Origin: Raineyella sp034933565
Lineage (GTDB): Bacteria > Actinomycetota > Actinomycetes > Propionibacteriales > Propionibacteriaceae
Reading direction: 5' to 3'
Assembly (NCBI RefSeq): GCF_034933565.1
Contig: NZ_JAYFNG010000002.1
Coordinates: 1-64,000 of the forward strand
Length of the DNA stretch: 64,000 nucleotides
Shown: positions 10,618-19,206 of the stretch, piece by piece
Numbering within the stretch: the stretch's first letter is position 1
How the letters are laid out: each line of letters begins with the position of its first letter
Notes under the pieces: model-generated
The model's input: the letters and a program-made list of their open reading frames with translations, nothing else
The model's database searches: none
What the model was told of the DNA's origin: nothing
Translations under genes and position numbers: made by a program

Positions 10618-12465
10618 ATGGAGATCGTCGTCACGGTCACGCTGTTCACCTTCGTGGTGCTGGTGGTGACGTGGTGGGCCGACAGACTGCGGATATCGGC
10701 ACCGCTGGCCCTGATCCTGGTCGGGATCGTGGGATCGGTGCTGCCGTTCGTGCGGGTCCCGGCGCTGTCGCCGGAGCTGGTGCTGGTCGGGCTGCTCCCG
10801 CCGTTGCTCTACGCCGCGGCGGTCAACACCCCACTCGCCGACTTCAGGTCCAACATCACCTCGATCGGCTGGCTGTCGATCGGGCTGGTGTTGTTCACCA
10901 TGGTCGGGGTGGCCCTCGTGGTCCGGCCGATGCTCGGCGTGCCGTGGGCGGCGGCGTTCGCGATCGGCGCCGTGGTCGCCCCACCCGACGCGGTCGCCGC
11001 CACCGCGGTCGCCCGCCAGGTCGGCCTCCCCCGCCGGGTGGTCACCATCCTCGAGGGCGAGTCCCTGGTCAATGACGCCACCGCCCTGGTGAGCCTGCGC
11101 TCCGCAACACTGGCCCTCACCGCGGCCCTCTCGGCCGGCGCGGTGGCGCTCGATTTCGGCCGGGCCGTCGTGCTGGCCGTCGCGATCGGCCTCGGTGTCG
11201 CCCGGCTCGCCGGGCTGTTCTTCCGCCGGCTGCAGAACGCCGCGATGACGGTCGGTCTGTCGTTCCTCGTCCCGTTCACCGCGTACGCCCTCACCGAGCT
11301 CCTGCACGGCTCCGGGGTACTCGCCGTGGTGGTCGCCGGGATCGTGCTCGGGCACCGGGCCCAGCGCGAACAGACGGCCGAGGCCCGCCTCTCGGCACGG
11401 ATCAACTGGCACACCCTGCAGTTCCTGCTGGAGAACGCCGTGTTCCTGCTGATCGGCCTGCAGACCCAGGAGATCGTCGCCGCCGCATGGACCTCCGACA
11501 CCGGCCACGGCACGGTGATCGCCGTCTGCCTGGCCGCCCTGGCAGCGGTCATCCTGCTGCGGCTGGTCTGGTTGCTCGTCACCGGGGTGTTCCTGGTCCG
11601 CCGCGGGGCCCGGCCCTGGGCGGAGACGCTCGTCCTCGGTTGGGCCGGGATGCGGGGCGTGGTGACCCTGGCGGCCGCCCTCACCCTGCCGCTGGACACC
11701 CCCGGGCGTCCGGTGCTGGTGCTGATCGCCCTGGTCGTCACGATCGGCACCCTGCTGGTCCAGGGCCTCACCCTGCCGCCGCTCGCCCGCGCCCTGCGGC
11801 TGCGCGGCCCGGATGTCCGCGAGGACGCGATCGAGTCCGCGATGATCCTGCAGCGTGCGACCGCGGCCGGGCTCGCGGCGGTCGACGAGGCGGCCCACCC
11901 GGAGGACCGGGACACCGTCGCGCAGCTGAGAGCGGAGACCACCCACCGGCTCAACAATCTGTGGGAACGGCTCGGCCGGCCCGGCGCCGAGCTCGAGACG
12001 CCCGAGGCGGCGCACCGCCGGCTGCGCCGGGTGGCACTGGACCGCGAGCGTGAGGTCATCCTCGACATCCGCGACGAGGGCCGCGCCGACCAGACCGTCA
12101 TCTCCGAGGTGCTGAACGTGCTCGATCTCGAGGACGTGATGACCCAGCGGTTGGTCGACCGCGGCGACGCCGTCCGCGGCGCCCTCGCCGTGCACAGCAT
12201 CGCCGAGCCGTGCCTCCATCTGCAAGAGGCCAGGGACTGCGCGGTGCCCAACTCCTACACCGGCTGCCCCGACTGTGAGCGCGAAGGCCTGACGCCCGTG
12301 CACCTGCGGATGTGCCTGACCTGCGGCAACATCGGCTGCTGCGACTCCTCCCCCGGCAATCACGCCCGCAAGCATTTCGACGCGACCGGGCACCCGGTGA
12401 TGCGCTCGTTCGAGCCGGGCGAGTCCTGGCGCTGGTGCTACCTCGACCAGGTGATCTCCGACTGA
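10618..12465 (+). CDS. CPA1 Na+/H+ antiporter with C-terminal UBP-type zinc finger
   Basis: 615 residues. Residues 1-410 contain about 12 transmembrane helices of the CPA1 (NhaP/NHE) family, with VVAPPDAVAATAVAR and GESLVNDATA, where the transport carboxylates lie. A soluble helical region follows (about 420-540). The last 75 residues form a UBP zinc finger: CPDCEREG, CLTCGNIGCC, then HARKHFDATGHPV and SFEPGESWRWCY. UBP fingers bind ubiquitin C-termini in eukaryotes; bacteria lack ubiquitin, so here it probably senses another ligand or stabilises the cytoplasmic tail. The start is leaderless-like: TACCAT at 10606-10611 lies six bases before the ATG. Confidence 0.92.
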   Translation: MEIVVTVTLFTFVVLVVTWWADRLRISAPLALILVGIVGSVLPFVRVPALSPELVLVGLLPPLLYAAAVNTPLADFRSNITSIGWLSIGLVLFTMVGVALVVRPMLGVPWAAAFAIGAVVAPPDAVAATAVARQVGLPRRVVTILEGESLVNDATALVSLRSATLALTAALSAGAVALDFGRAVVLAVAIGLGVARLAGLFFRRLQNAAMTVGLSFLVPFTAYALTELLHGSGVLAVVVAGIVLGHRAQREQTAEARLSARINWHTLQFLLENAVFLLIGLQTQEIVAAAWTSDTGHGTVIAVCLAALAAVILLRLVWLLVTGVFLVRRGARPWAETLVLGWAGMRGVVTLAAALTLPLDTPGRPVLVLIALVVTIGTLLVQGLTLPPLARALRLRGPDVREDAIESAMILQRATAAGLAAVDEAAHPEDRDTVAQLRAETTHRLNNLWERLGRPGAELETPEAAHRRLRRVALDREREVILDIRDEGRADQTVISEVLNVLDLEDVMTQRLVDRGDAVRGALAVHSIAEPCLHLQEARDCAVPNSYTGCPDCEREGLTPVHLRMCLTCGNIGCCDSSPGNHARKHFDATGHPVMRSFEPGESWRWCYLDQVISD

Positions 12466-12471
12466 GCAGAC

Positions 12472-12490
12472 CCCGGGATCCGGTCCCGGG
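12472..12490 (+). terminator. possible terminator after the antiporter gene
   Basis: CCCGGGA and TCCCGGG form a seven-base stem with a five-base loop seven bases after the antiporter stop. No T-run follows, which is common in high-G+C genomes. It could also be a chance palindrome. Confidence 0.45.
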
Positions 12491-12591
12491 ACGTGGCTAC
12501 TGGAATGTGGCTGCAGGGCGATGCTTGCCCCGACGGCTCGACCCAGGGCTGGTCCATGCCGCAATACTCCAGCTGGAATAGTTGGCACGGA

Positions 12592-12604
12592 ACACCTATG
12601 GTGT
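12592..12604. promoter_or_regulatory. palindrome overlapping a putative -10 upstream of padR-efflux operon
   Basis: ACACC-TAT-GGTGT is a perfect 13-base palindrome about 145 bases upstream of the PadR gene. TATGGT inside it could be a -10 box. This is a reasonable candidate for an autoregulatory operator, but the spacing from the gene is long and no good -35 is visible. Confidence 0.35.
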
Positions 12605-12675
12605 GACGGCGACCACAGAACGGTCGCCACGGGAGCACCCGCACCGGACGGCGATCCCACGCGGCACCCGCAAGG

Positions 12676-12706
12676 CCACGAGGTCAACAGGCCCACGAGG
12701 TCAACA
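12676..12706. repeat. 17-base tandem repeat in padR leader
   Basis: CCACGAGGTCAACA occurs at 12676 and again at 12693, with a degenerate third copy (GGCCACGGCCACGAG) following. It lies just upstream of the PadR ribosome-binding site GGAAGGAG. It looks like a slippage product. Confidence 0.6.
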
Positions 12707-12746
12707 AGGCCACGGCCACGAGCCCGCACCCCCGGAAGGAGACCCG

Positions 12747-13532
12747 ATGCCCCTCACACCGCTGCAGCTCTCGGCCCTGGCAATCCTCCACGAGGGCCCG
12801 TCGCACCCGTACGAGGTGTACCAGCTCATGCTGCAGCGCCGCGAGGACCGGGTGGTCAAGGTCCGCCCGGGCACGCTCTACCACGCGATCGGCCGGCTGG
12901 CCGACGAGGGGCTCCTCGCGTCGTGCGGCACGGACCGCTGCGGCAACCGGCCGGAGCGGACCACCTACCGGATCACCGAGGCCGGCCGGGCCGCACTGCG
13001 TGCCACCGTCGACGAATGGGTCTCCAGACCGGTGTACGAGTACCCGCGCTTCCCGTGCGCGGTGGCCGAGTTGCACGAACTGAGCGCCGAACGCGCCGTC
13101 GAGCTGCTGACCGTCCGCGCCGAGCGGCTCGAGGCCGAGCACGCGCTGCTCATCGGGGCCCTGGCGTACGTGGCCGACCGCGGTCTGCCGGAGCGGTTCA
13201 CGCTCGATCTCGACTACCAGGCGACCCTCCTGCTCGCCGAGACCCGCTGGTTGCGGACGCTGGCCGGGCGGATCGTCGACGGGTCCGTCAGCTGGGGCGC
13301 CGCCGCGCCGCCGCGCGGTCCGGGCGCCCTGCCGGAGCGGCCGCTCAGCAGCTCGCCCTACTACGACCCGTCCCTGTACGGGCCCCCCGAACCGTCCGGG
13401 TACGGACCGCCGGAGACCCCGGCACCCGCGCCACCCGACAACCCGGCACCCGGAGCGCCGGCACCGGAGACCCCCGTGCCCGCGTACGCCACTGCCGCGT
13501 CCACCCCCTCCGATCCTGAGGAGCAGCCATGA
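12747..13532 (+). CDS. PadR-family transcriptional regulator
   Basis: 261 residues. The N-terminal winged helix is typical of PadR (LQLSALAILHEGPSHPYEVYQLM, then VRPGTLYHAIGRLADEGLL and RTTYRITEAGR). A second helical region (about 95-185) fits the larger subfamily with a C-terminal dimerisation domain. Residues 190-260 are a disordered Pro/Ala/Tyr-rich tail. The ATG at 12747 follows GGAAGGAG. The stop overlaps the start of the efflux gene (ATGA), so the two are translationally coupled. The likely role is repression of the transporter with release by a toxic ligand, inferred from context. Confidence 0.92.
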   Translation: MPLTPLQLSALAILHEGPSHPYEVYQLMLQRREDRVVKVRPGTLYHAIGRLADEGLLASCGTDRCGNRPERTTYRITEAGRAALRATVDEWVSRPVYEYPRFPCAVAELHELSAERAVELLTVRAERLEAEHALLIGALAYVADRGLPERFTLDLDYQATLLLAETRWLRTLAGRIVDGSVSWGAAAPPRGPGALPERPLSSSPYYDPSLYGPPEPSGYGPPETPAPAPPDNPAPGAPAPETPVPAYATAASTPSDPEEQP

Positions 13533-15217
13533 GCACCACCCGTGACGAGAAGGCCGCACCGATCGGCACCGATGCCACCGGCTCCGACGCCACTTCCACC
13601 GCCCCCGATGCCACCGGCTCCGACGCCACCAGCACCGGCACCCTCGGCCCCGGCGCCGCCGGACTGCAGGTCGAGGACCACGGCGTCTCCACCCGGGACG
13701 CCTGGCGCGCCCTGGTCGCGCTGGTGGTGGGGTTCTTCATGATCCTGATCGACACCACGATCGTGTCGGTGGCGATGCCGCACATCATCACCGGCCTCGA
13801 CACCACACTGAACGCGGCCATCTGGGTCACCAGCGCCTACCTGTTGGCGTACGCCGTGCCACTGCTGATCACCGGCCGGCTCGGCGACCGCTACGGCCCC
13901 AAGAACCTCTACCTGATCGGCCTGGCCGTCTTCACCATCTCCTCGCTGGCCTGCGGCCTGTCCCGCACCGCCGGCGCGCTGATCGCCTGGCGGGTCGTCC
14001 AGGGCCTCGGCGCCGCCCTGATGACCCCACAGACGATGGCCGTGATCACCCGGCTCTTCCCGCCGAAGGAACGCGCCCAGGCGATGTCCCTGTGGGGTGC
14101 GACGGCCGGGGTCGCGATGCTGGTCGGCCCGCTGCTCGGCGGCCTGCTCACCGACGGTTTCGGCTGGGAGTGGATCTTCTTCATCAATGTGCCGATCGGT
14201 GTCCTCGGCTTCCTCGCCGCCGTCCGGCTGGTGCCGGTCCTGCCCGTGCATGCGCACCGGTTCGACTGGCTGGGCGTCGCCCTCAGCGCGATCGGCACCT
14301 TCCTGCTGGTGTTCGGCATCCAGGAGGGCAACACCTACCACTGGGGCGCCATCACCACCGACCTGACCGTCGGCGGGCTGCACACGCACATCCCGGTGTC
14401 GGTCTGGGGGCTGATCAGCGCCGGCCTGGTGGTGCTCGGGCTGTTCGTCGTCTGGCAGGCGGTCAACACCCGCGAACCGCTGGTGCCGCTGGCACTGTTC
14501 CGGGACCGCAACTTCTCCGCCGCGAACGCCGCCATCACCGTGATGGGCTTCTGCGTGGTCGGGACCTCGTTCCCGCTGATGCTCTACTACCAGGAGGTGA
14601 GGGGGCTCACCCCGACCCAGGCGGCTCTCACGATGATCCCGATGGCCCTGCTCTCCGGCGGCCTGGCACCGGTGACCGGCAAGCTGCAGACCAGGGTCAA
14701 CCCGAAGTGGCTGGCCGTCCTCGGTTTCCTGCTCTTCTCGCTGTCGCAGGTCTGGGCCTGGTCGATCACCAAGGTGGACACCCCGATCTGGATGTTCCTG
14801 CTGCCGCTGGCGCTGCTCGGCCTGGCGAACAGCCTGATCTGGGGCCCACTGTCGATGACCGCCACCCGCAACCTCCCGCCGCGGCTGGCCGGCGCCGGCT
14901 CGGGCGTCTACAACACCACCCGGCAGATGGGCAGCGTGCTCGGATCGGCCTCGATCGCGGCGGTGATGTCGGACCGCCTGCAGGTGCAGATGACCAGGAC
15001 GGTGGCGGCCCTGCCGCCGGCCCAGCGCGCCGCCGTGCCGGCCGGGATGTCGACCGACGGCTTCTCCGGGACCCTGCCGGTGTTCCTGCACGACGCGTTC
15101 GCCACCGCGATGGGCCAGTCGCTGCTGCTCGGCGCCGGGGTGATCCTGCTGGGCCTGGTGGCGGCTCTGTTCTTCGCCAAGCCGCCGGCCGAGCACATGG
15201 ACCGCCCGCTCCGCTGA
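13529..15217 (+). CDS. DHA2-family MFS multidrug exporter (14 TM)
   Basis: 562-residue drug:H+ antiporter of the EmrB/QacA group. After a 50-residue Asp/Ala/Thr/Ser-rich leader built from a 33-base duplication (DATGSDATST), about 14 hydrophobic helices follow. Motif A is GRLGDRYGPKNLY, and the motif C-like segment is LVGPLLGGLLTDGFGWEWIFFINVPIG. It also contains the family's early VSVAMPHI segment. It overlaps the upstream PadR gene by four bases and should be controlled by it. Substrates are unknown. Confidence 0.93.
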   Translation: MSTTRDEKAAPIGTDATGSDATSTAPDATGSDATSTGTLGPGAAGLQVEDHGVSTRDAWRALVALVVGFFMILIDTTIVSVAMPHIITGLDTTLNAAIWVTSAYLLAYAVPLLITGRLGDRYGPKNLYLIGLAVFTISSLACGLSRTAGALIAWRVVQGLGAALMTPQTMAVITRLFPPKERAQAMSLWGATAGVAMLVGPLLGGLLTDGFGWEWIFFINVPIGVLGFLAAVRLVPVLPVHAHRFDWLGVALSAIGTFLLVFGIQEGNTYHWGAITTDLTVGGLHTHIPVSVWGLISAGLVVLGLFVVWQAVNTREPLVPLALFRDRNFSAANAAITVMGFCVVGTSFPLMLYYQEVRGLTPTQAALTMIPMALLSGGLAPVTGKLQTRVNPKWLAVLGFLLFSLSQVWAWSITKVDTPIWMFLLPLALLGLANSLIWGPLSMTATRNLPPRLAGAGSGVYNTTRQMGSVLGSASIAAVMSDRLQVQMTRTVAALPPAQRAAVPAGMSTDGFSGTLPVFLHDAFATAMGQSLLLGAGVILLGLVAALFFAKPPAEHMDRPLR

Positions 15218-15229
15218 GGCCCGCCGGGT

Positions 15230-15280
15230 CGTACGACCCCGCGGGAACGTACGACCCGCAGCACGTACGACCCGCAGCAG
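15230..15280. repeat. short CGTACGACCC direct repeats
   Basis: CGTACGACCC occurs at 15230, 15248 and 15264; the last two copies continue as GCAGCA. They lie between the exporter stop and the terminator. The same CGTACGACC core recurs near 49.95 kb. Confidence 0.6.
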
Positions 15281-15341
15281 GCAATGCTCCGGAGCGGGTA
15301 CCACCCGGCACACGGACGACGCGCAAAACACACGACCACAG

Positions 15342-15375
15342 CCGAGCGGCCCCCCCCCCAGTGCGGGCCGCTCGG
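15342..15375. terminator. bidirectional terminator between the DHA2 exporter and nitric oxide reductase
   Basis: CCGAGCGGCCC and GGGCCGCTCGG form a perfect 11-base stem with a 12-base loop. CACA/TGTG pairing extends it with one bulge. It lies between two convergent genes and can serve both. Confidence 0.8.
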
Positions 15376-15396
15376 TGTGCAAGGGGTGGGAGCGGG

Positions 15397-17826
15397 TCAC
15401 TCCTCCGACGCCGCACCGGCGCCGACGGTGACCTCCTCCTCGTCGTGGAGCTGGTTGAAGACCGAGCCGCTGATCTGCTCGCCGCCCGACGTCCGGACCG
15501 ACCAGCCGAACAGCAGGCCGACCATGAAGACACCGATCGACAGCCCGCCGATGGTGAAGACGATGTCGCCCGGGGTGCGCAGCCAGCGCAGCACGGTCAG
15601 CACCGGGGTGTAGAGGAAGTCGGAGCTGCGGGCGTACCACAGGCCGTGGGTGATCGACGCCCACGCCTGCGCCAGGCCGAGCGGCAGCAGCGACATCAGG
15701 CACATCATCAGCAGGCCGATGTTGAGCCCCCAGAAGCCGACGGCGATCGCCTTGTCGTTCCACTCCCGGCTCGGCATCAGCGAGCGCAGGCAGAACAGCA
15801 TCAGACCGATGCCGAGCATGCCGTACACCCCGAAGAGGGCGGCGTGGCCGTGCAGCGGCGTGAGGTTGAGCCCCTGCACGTAGAACAGCGAGATCGGCGG
15901 ATTGATCAGGAAGCCGAAGATGCCGGCACCGAGCATGTTCCAGAAGGAGACGGCGACGAAGAAGTAGACCGCCCACTTGTAGCCCACGGCCCACTCGCTG
16001 ACCCGGAGCAGACGCAGGTGCCGGAAGGCCTCGAAGCCGACCAGGGCCAGCGGGACGACCTCCAGGGCGCTGAACGCGGCGCTCCAGGCCATCAGCAGGT
16101 CGTTCGACCCGGTGAAGTACAGGTGGTGGCCGGTGCCGATGATGCCGCCGGCCAGGAAGACCGCGGTCGAGGAGATGGTCGCCGTGGCCGCCGTCCGGGC
16201 GCGGACCAGGCCGAGCCGGGCGAAGAGGAAGGCGATCACCGTGGTGGCGAAGACCTCGAAGAAGCCCTCCACCCACAGGTGGACGACCCACCAGCGCCAG
16301 TATTCCTGGATCGACAGGTGCCCGCCGTCGGACATCCCGAAAGCCGCGCCGAAGAAGCTGGCGATGGCCAGGGAGCTCAGCAGCAGCATGACGATCAGCG
16401 AGCGCTGCCCGCCGGCGGCCAGCGGCGCGGTCTCGGTCGGCCGGTTGACCTCGCCACGGCGGGCCCGCCGGACCGCCGGCCACATCCCGCGGGCGACCAG
16501 GAAGAACCAGAGGAACAGGCCGATGAACAGGCCGATCTGCCAGACCCGGGCCAGGTCGAGGTACTCCTGGCCGGTGGTGCCGAGCCACCAGTTGATCGCC
16601 AGACCGTGGCCCATGTAGCCCATGATCGACAGCCACTCGCCGACCATGGAGCCGGCCACCACGACGATGAGCGCCCAGAACAGCACGTTGACGCCGAGCC
16701 GCTGGTACTTCGGCTCGCGACCGCCGACGGCCGGGGCGACGTACAGACCGGTGGCGAGCCAGGCGGTGGCGATCCACAGGATGCCGAGCTGGGTGTGCCA
16801 GGTGCGGGTCACTGCGTACGGCAGGATCTTGTCGATCGGGATGCCGTAGAGCGAGCCGCCCTCGACGCCGTAGTGGGCGCTGATGATGCCGACGGCGATC
16901 TGCGCCACGAACAGGGCACCGACGATGTAGAAGTACTTGATCGTCGCGCGCTGCGACGGGGTGGCCCGGTAGCCGAGCAACGGGTCGCGCTCCGGCACCT
17001 CGTCGGCGGACGGGGCCTCCTCGTCATCGGCGTGGTAATTGTGGTACCAGACCATGCCGGCGATGCCGCCGAGCAGCAGGATGAAGCTGATGATGCTCCA
17101 CAGCACGTTGGTCGGAGTGGGGACGTTGTCGATCAGCGGCTCGTGCGGCCAGTTCTGCAGGTAGGTGGCGTCATGGCCGGGGGCGTTGGTCTCCGCCGCC
17201 CAGGCGCTCCACCAGAAGAAGTCGCTCATCTGCTGCAGCTGCGTCGAGTCGGTCAGCGTGCCGCTCGGGATCGCGTAGCGCTCGTTGCCCTGGGCGAAGA
17301 CCTGGGCGAAGTGCGCCGAGTTGAGCTTCCAGGCCTCGGCCCGCAAATGGTCGATGGTGATGGTGTCGGTCGTCGCGTCGTACGTGTTGGTGCGGATGTC
17401 GGCCTTGAGACGGGCCTTCAGTGCGGCCTGTCGCTCGGCGTCGAGGGCGTCGTACGAGGCCGCCCCCTCCTTCCGGGCGTACTGGTCGAGGACGTAGGTC
17501 AGCTCGCGGTGCAGCGTGTCGGCCGTCCAGTCCGGCGCGACGTACGCACCGTGACCCCAGACGGAGCCGATCTCCTGGCCGCCGATGGACTGCCAGATCC
17601 GCTGGCCCTCGGTGATGTCCGCGCCGGTCATCAGGACGGCGCCGTTGGCGTCGACCACCTTCGCGGGGATCGGGGGCTTGCTGATCCGGATCTGGTCGCC
17701 GAGGAACAGCAGCACGGCGAAGGACGAGACGACGACGAGGACGAGTGCGGTCCACCATCGCCGATCACGGCGGTTCAGGGAACGCTGGTGCGCGGGTGGT
17801 GGGTTGAGATCCCGGACGGTCGACAA
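15397..17826 (-). CDS. norZ: quinol-dependent nitric oxide reductase (qNorB/NorZ type)
   Basis: 809-residue membrane enzyme that reduces NO to N2O with electrons from quinol. An N-terminal helix and a roughly 190-residue extracytoplasmic domain without a CxxCH haem c site are typical of the single-subunit qNOR rather than cNOR. The catalytic core has the haem and non-haem-iron ligands in RTWHTQLG, VVHLWVEGFFEVF, GTGHHLYF and LHGHAALFG. The start is TTG at 17826, supported by AAAGGAG seven bases upstream. No other denitrification gene is nearby, so detoxification of NO is the most likely role. A palindromic operator overlaps its promoter. Confidence 0.95.
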   Translation of the reverse strand: MSTVRDLNPPPAHQRSLNRRDRRWWTALVLVVVSSFAVLLFLGDQIRISKPPIPAKVVDANGAVLMTGADITEGQRIWQSIGGQEIGSVWGHGAYVAPDWTADTLHRELTYVLDQYARKEGAASYDALDAERQAALKARLKADIRTNTYDATTDTITIDHLRAEAWKLNSAHFAQVFAQGNERYAIPSGTLTDSTQLQQMSDFFWWSAWAAETNAPGHDATYLQNWPHEPLIDNVPTPTNVLWSIISFILLLGGIAGMVWYHNYHADDEEAPSADEVPERDPLLGYRATPSQRATIKYFYIVGALFVAQIAVGIISAHYGVEGGSLYGIPIDKILPYAVTRTWHTQLGILWIATAWLATGLYVAPAVGGREPKYQRLGVNVLFWALIVVVAGSMVGEWLSIMGYMGHGLAINWWLGTTGQEYLDLARVWQIGLFIGLFLWFFLVARGMWPAVRRARRGEVNRPTETAPLAAGGQRSLIVMLLLSSLAIASFFGAAFGMSDGGHLSIQEYWRWWVVHLWVEGFFEVFATTVIAFLFARLGLVRARTAATATISSTAVFLAGGIIGTGHHLYFTGSNDLLMAWSAAFSALEVVPLALVGFEAFRHLRLLRVSEWAVGYKWAVYFFVAVSFWNMLGAGIFGFLINPPISLFYVQGLNLTPLHGHAALFGVYGMLGIGLMLFCLRSLMPSREWNDKAIAVGFWGLNIGLLMMCLMSLLPLGLAQAWASITHGLWYARSSDFLYTPVLTVLRWLRTPGDIVFTIGGLSIGVFMVGLLFGWSVRTSGGEQISGSVFNQLHDEEEVTVGAGAASEE

Positions 17827-17838
17827 CGGAGGACTCCT

Positions 17839-17863
17839 TTAAATACGGGTATGCCGTATTTAA
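17839..17863. promoter_or_regulatory. palindromic operator of the nitric oxide reductase gene
   Basis: TTAAATACGG and CCGTATTTAA form ten-base arms around GTATG. The site overlaps the -10 box and ends just before the AAAGGAG ribosome-binding site. The A/T-rich arms stand out in this genome. An NO-sensing Rrf2-family repressor such as NsrR is the natural candidate (inference); no regulator gene is adjacent. Confidence 0.7.
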
Positions 17864-17889
17864 TATCGCAGACAGGTCCCCCGCGGCAA
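17860..17889 (-). promoter_or_regulatory. promoter of the nitric oxide reductase gene
   Basis: On the minus strand TTGCCG (17884-17889) and TATTAA (17860-17865) are separated by 18 bases. The -10 element lies within the 10-base-arm palindrome, so a bound repressor would block RNA polymerase. Confidence 0.6.
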
Positions 17890-17932
17890 GACACTTGACG
17901 TCCGCCACCGGGCGATCGCGCTGTGGGTCTTG

Positions 17933-18772
17933 TCACACCGGGGGCACCGGGGGCGGCATCCGCCGCAGATCGGGGGCCACCTGCATGGCGAACGCCGGGC
18001 GCAGGCGTACCGCCAGCGCCAGCAGTGCCGCCGCGAGGACCAGCACGGCGAGCTCGATCCACCAGAGGTTGACCTTCGCGCCGGCCAACAGGACCGCGGT
18101 GAGGTTCACCGTGCCGTGGAGGACCACGGCGAGCACCCAGGCCAGCAGCTTGCGGGACCGGTGCACCCCCCACAGCACCAGCACCGACAGCGCCACGTGG
18201 ACGCCGATCGCGCCGATCCGCTCGACCCCGCCGGCCAGGAACGTCGTCGGGGCCGTGCCGGTCATCACGTCGCGGATCTGCTGCGCCCGGTCCGCGGGCA
18301 GCGCGGCGGCGAGGGATGACCACCCACCGGTGTTGATCATCACGGCGATCACGAGATCGGACACGAAGGTGAGGCCGACCAGCGCCATCGCCTCCAGGCC
18401 GCCGTGCCCGAGGCCGAACGCGACGCCGTCGACCCAGCGGTGGAAACGGCGCAGCAGCAGCACCATCACCACCAGCCGGCCGGTCTCCTCGAACAGACCG
18501 GCGGTGTAGCTGGCAACCGGCCCGGACAGCAGGAAGGCGGCGACCGGGTGCGGCAGCTGGGGCACCACCACGGCCATCAACGGCAGCCGGGTGAGCAGCT
18601 GGGAGGCGGCGAAGGCGAGCATGCCGCAGAGGAAGGCCCGGCCGACCGCGGGGTACCGCGCGGCGCCGTCCGGCGTCCGCCGGGTCGCCAGCCAGGCCAG
18701 CCCGCCGAGCGGGATGCCGAAGCAGATGATGACGTCGACGACCAGGAACACGAGCGAGGCAACGGGGACCAT
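17933..18772 (-). CDS. YhfC/CPBP-like polytopic membrane protein (putative intramembrane protease)
   Basis: 279 residues with about seven transmembrane segments. Motifs in membrane context resemble the YhfC/PrsW/CPBP class of intramembrane proteases: the EExxR-type sequence FEETGRLVVM, GLGHGGLEAM and VLHGTVNL, together supplying Glu, His and Asn. The ATG at 18772 is chosen because CCGGAGAG lies four bases upstream; an in-frame upstream extension has no such site. It is divergent from the PadR/HAAS operon. Proteolytic activity is an inference from motif positions only. Confidence 0.65.
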   Translation of the reverse strand: MVPVASLVFLVVDVIICFGIPLGGLAWLATRRTPDGAARYPAVGRAFLCGMLAFAASQLLTRLPLMAVVVPQLPHPVAAFLLSGPVASYTAGLFEETGRLVVMVLLLRRFHRWVDGVAFGLGHGGLEAMALVGLTFVSDLVIAVMINTGGWSSLAAALPADRAQQIRDVMTGTAPTTFLAGGVERIGAIGVHVALSVLVLWGVHRSRKLLAWVLAVVLHGTVNLTAVLLAGAKVNLWWIELAVLVLAAALLALAVRLRPAFAMQVAPDLRRMPPPVPPV

Positions 18773-18834
18773 GGCACTCTCCGGGGAGATCGGTGGCGCG
18801 GACCCGGTCGAGGGATCCGGGTGTCTCCAGCGTA

Positions 18835-18870
18835 TTGACACGACCGGGTACTTTGCAATGCAATATAGGT
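18835..18870 (+). promoter_or_regulatory. promoter/operator region of the padR-HAAS operon
   Basis: A consensus -35 TTGACA (18835-18840) is followed by TTGCA-A-TGCAA (18853-18863), a short palindrome, and TATAGG just before the ATG at 18871. PadR proteins usually repress their own operon through such dyads. No -10 at canonical spacing is clear. Confidence 0.5.
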
Positions 18871-19206
18871 ATGCGCGCCGACCACCTGACCCAGTTGCGC
18901 AAGGGCGCTCTCGAACTGGCCGTCCTCGCCCTGCTCGACCGTGCTCCGTCGTACGGGTTCGAGATCGTCGAGGGTCTCGCCGGGCTGTCCGGGCTGGAGG
19001 CCACCACCGGCACCATCTACCCGCTGCTCACCCGGCTGAAGAACTCGGGCCTGGTCGGGACCACCTGGCGGGAGTCGCCGAAGGGACCGCCGCGCAAGTA
19101 CTACACGCTCAGCGACGCCGGCCGCACCGAGCTCGCCGACCAGGCGGCGGCCTGGCGGCAGGTGGTCGCGGCGATGGACACCCTGCTCAGGGAGGAATCA
19201 CGATGA
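18871..19206 (+). CDS. short PadR-family regulator
   Basis: 111 residues, a minimal PadR winged helix: LRKGALELAVLALLDRAPSYGFEIVEGL, TTGTIYPLLTRLKNSGLV and PPRKYYTLSDAGR. The ATG at 18871 begins exactly at the domain; in-frame upstream codons run back through the promoter and are not used. Its stop overlaps the next ATG (ATGA). PadR genes of this size paired with HAAS membrane proteins usually respond to membrane or envelope stress, but the ligand is unknown here. Confidence 0.93.
   Translation: MRADHLTQLRKGALELAVLALLDRAPSYGFEIVEGLAGLSGLEATTGTIYPLLTRLKNSGLVGTTWRESPKGPPRKYYTLSDAGRTELADQAAAWRQVVAAMDTLLREESR

Noticed and set aside
14092..17898. 1268-codon plus-strand frame through the exporter and nitric oxide reductase
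   Set aside because: Low-complexity Arg/Gly/Ala/Pro composition typical of an antisense frame; the minus-strand norZ product is unmistakable.
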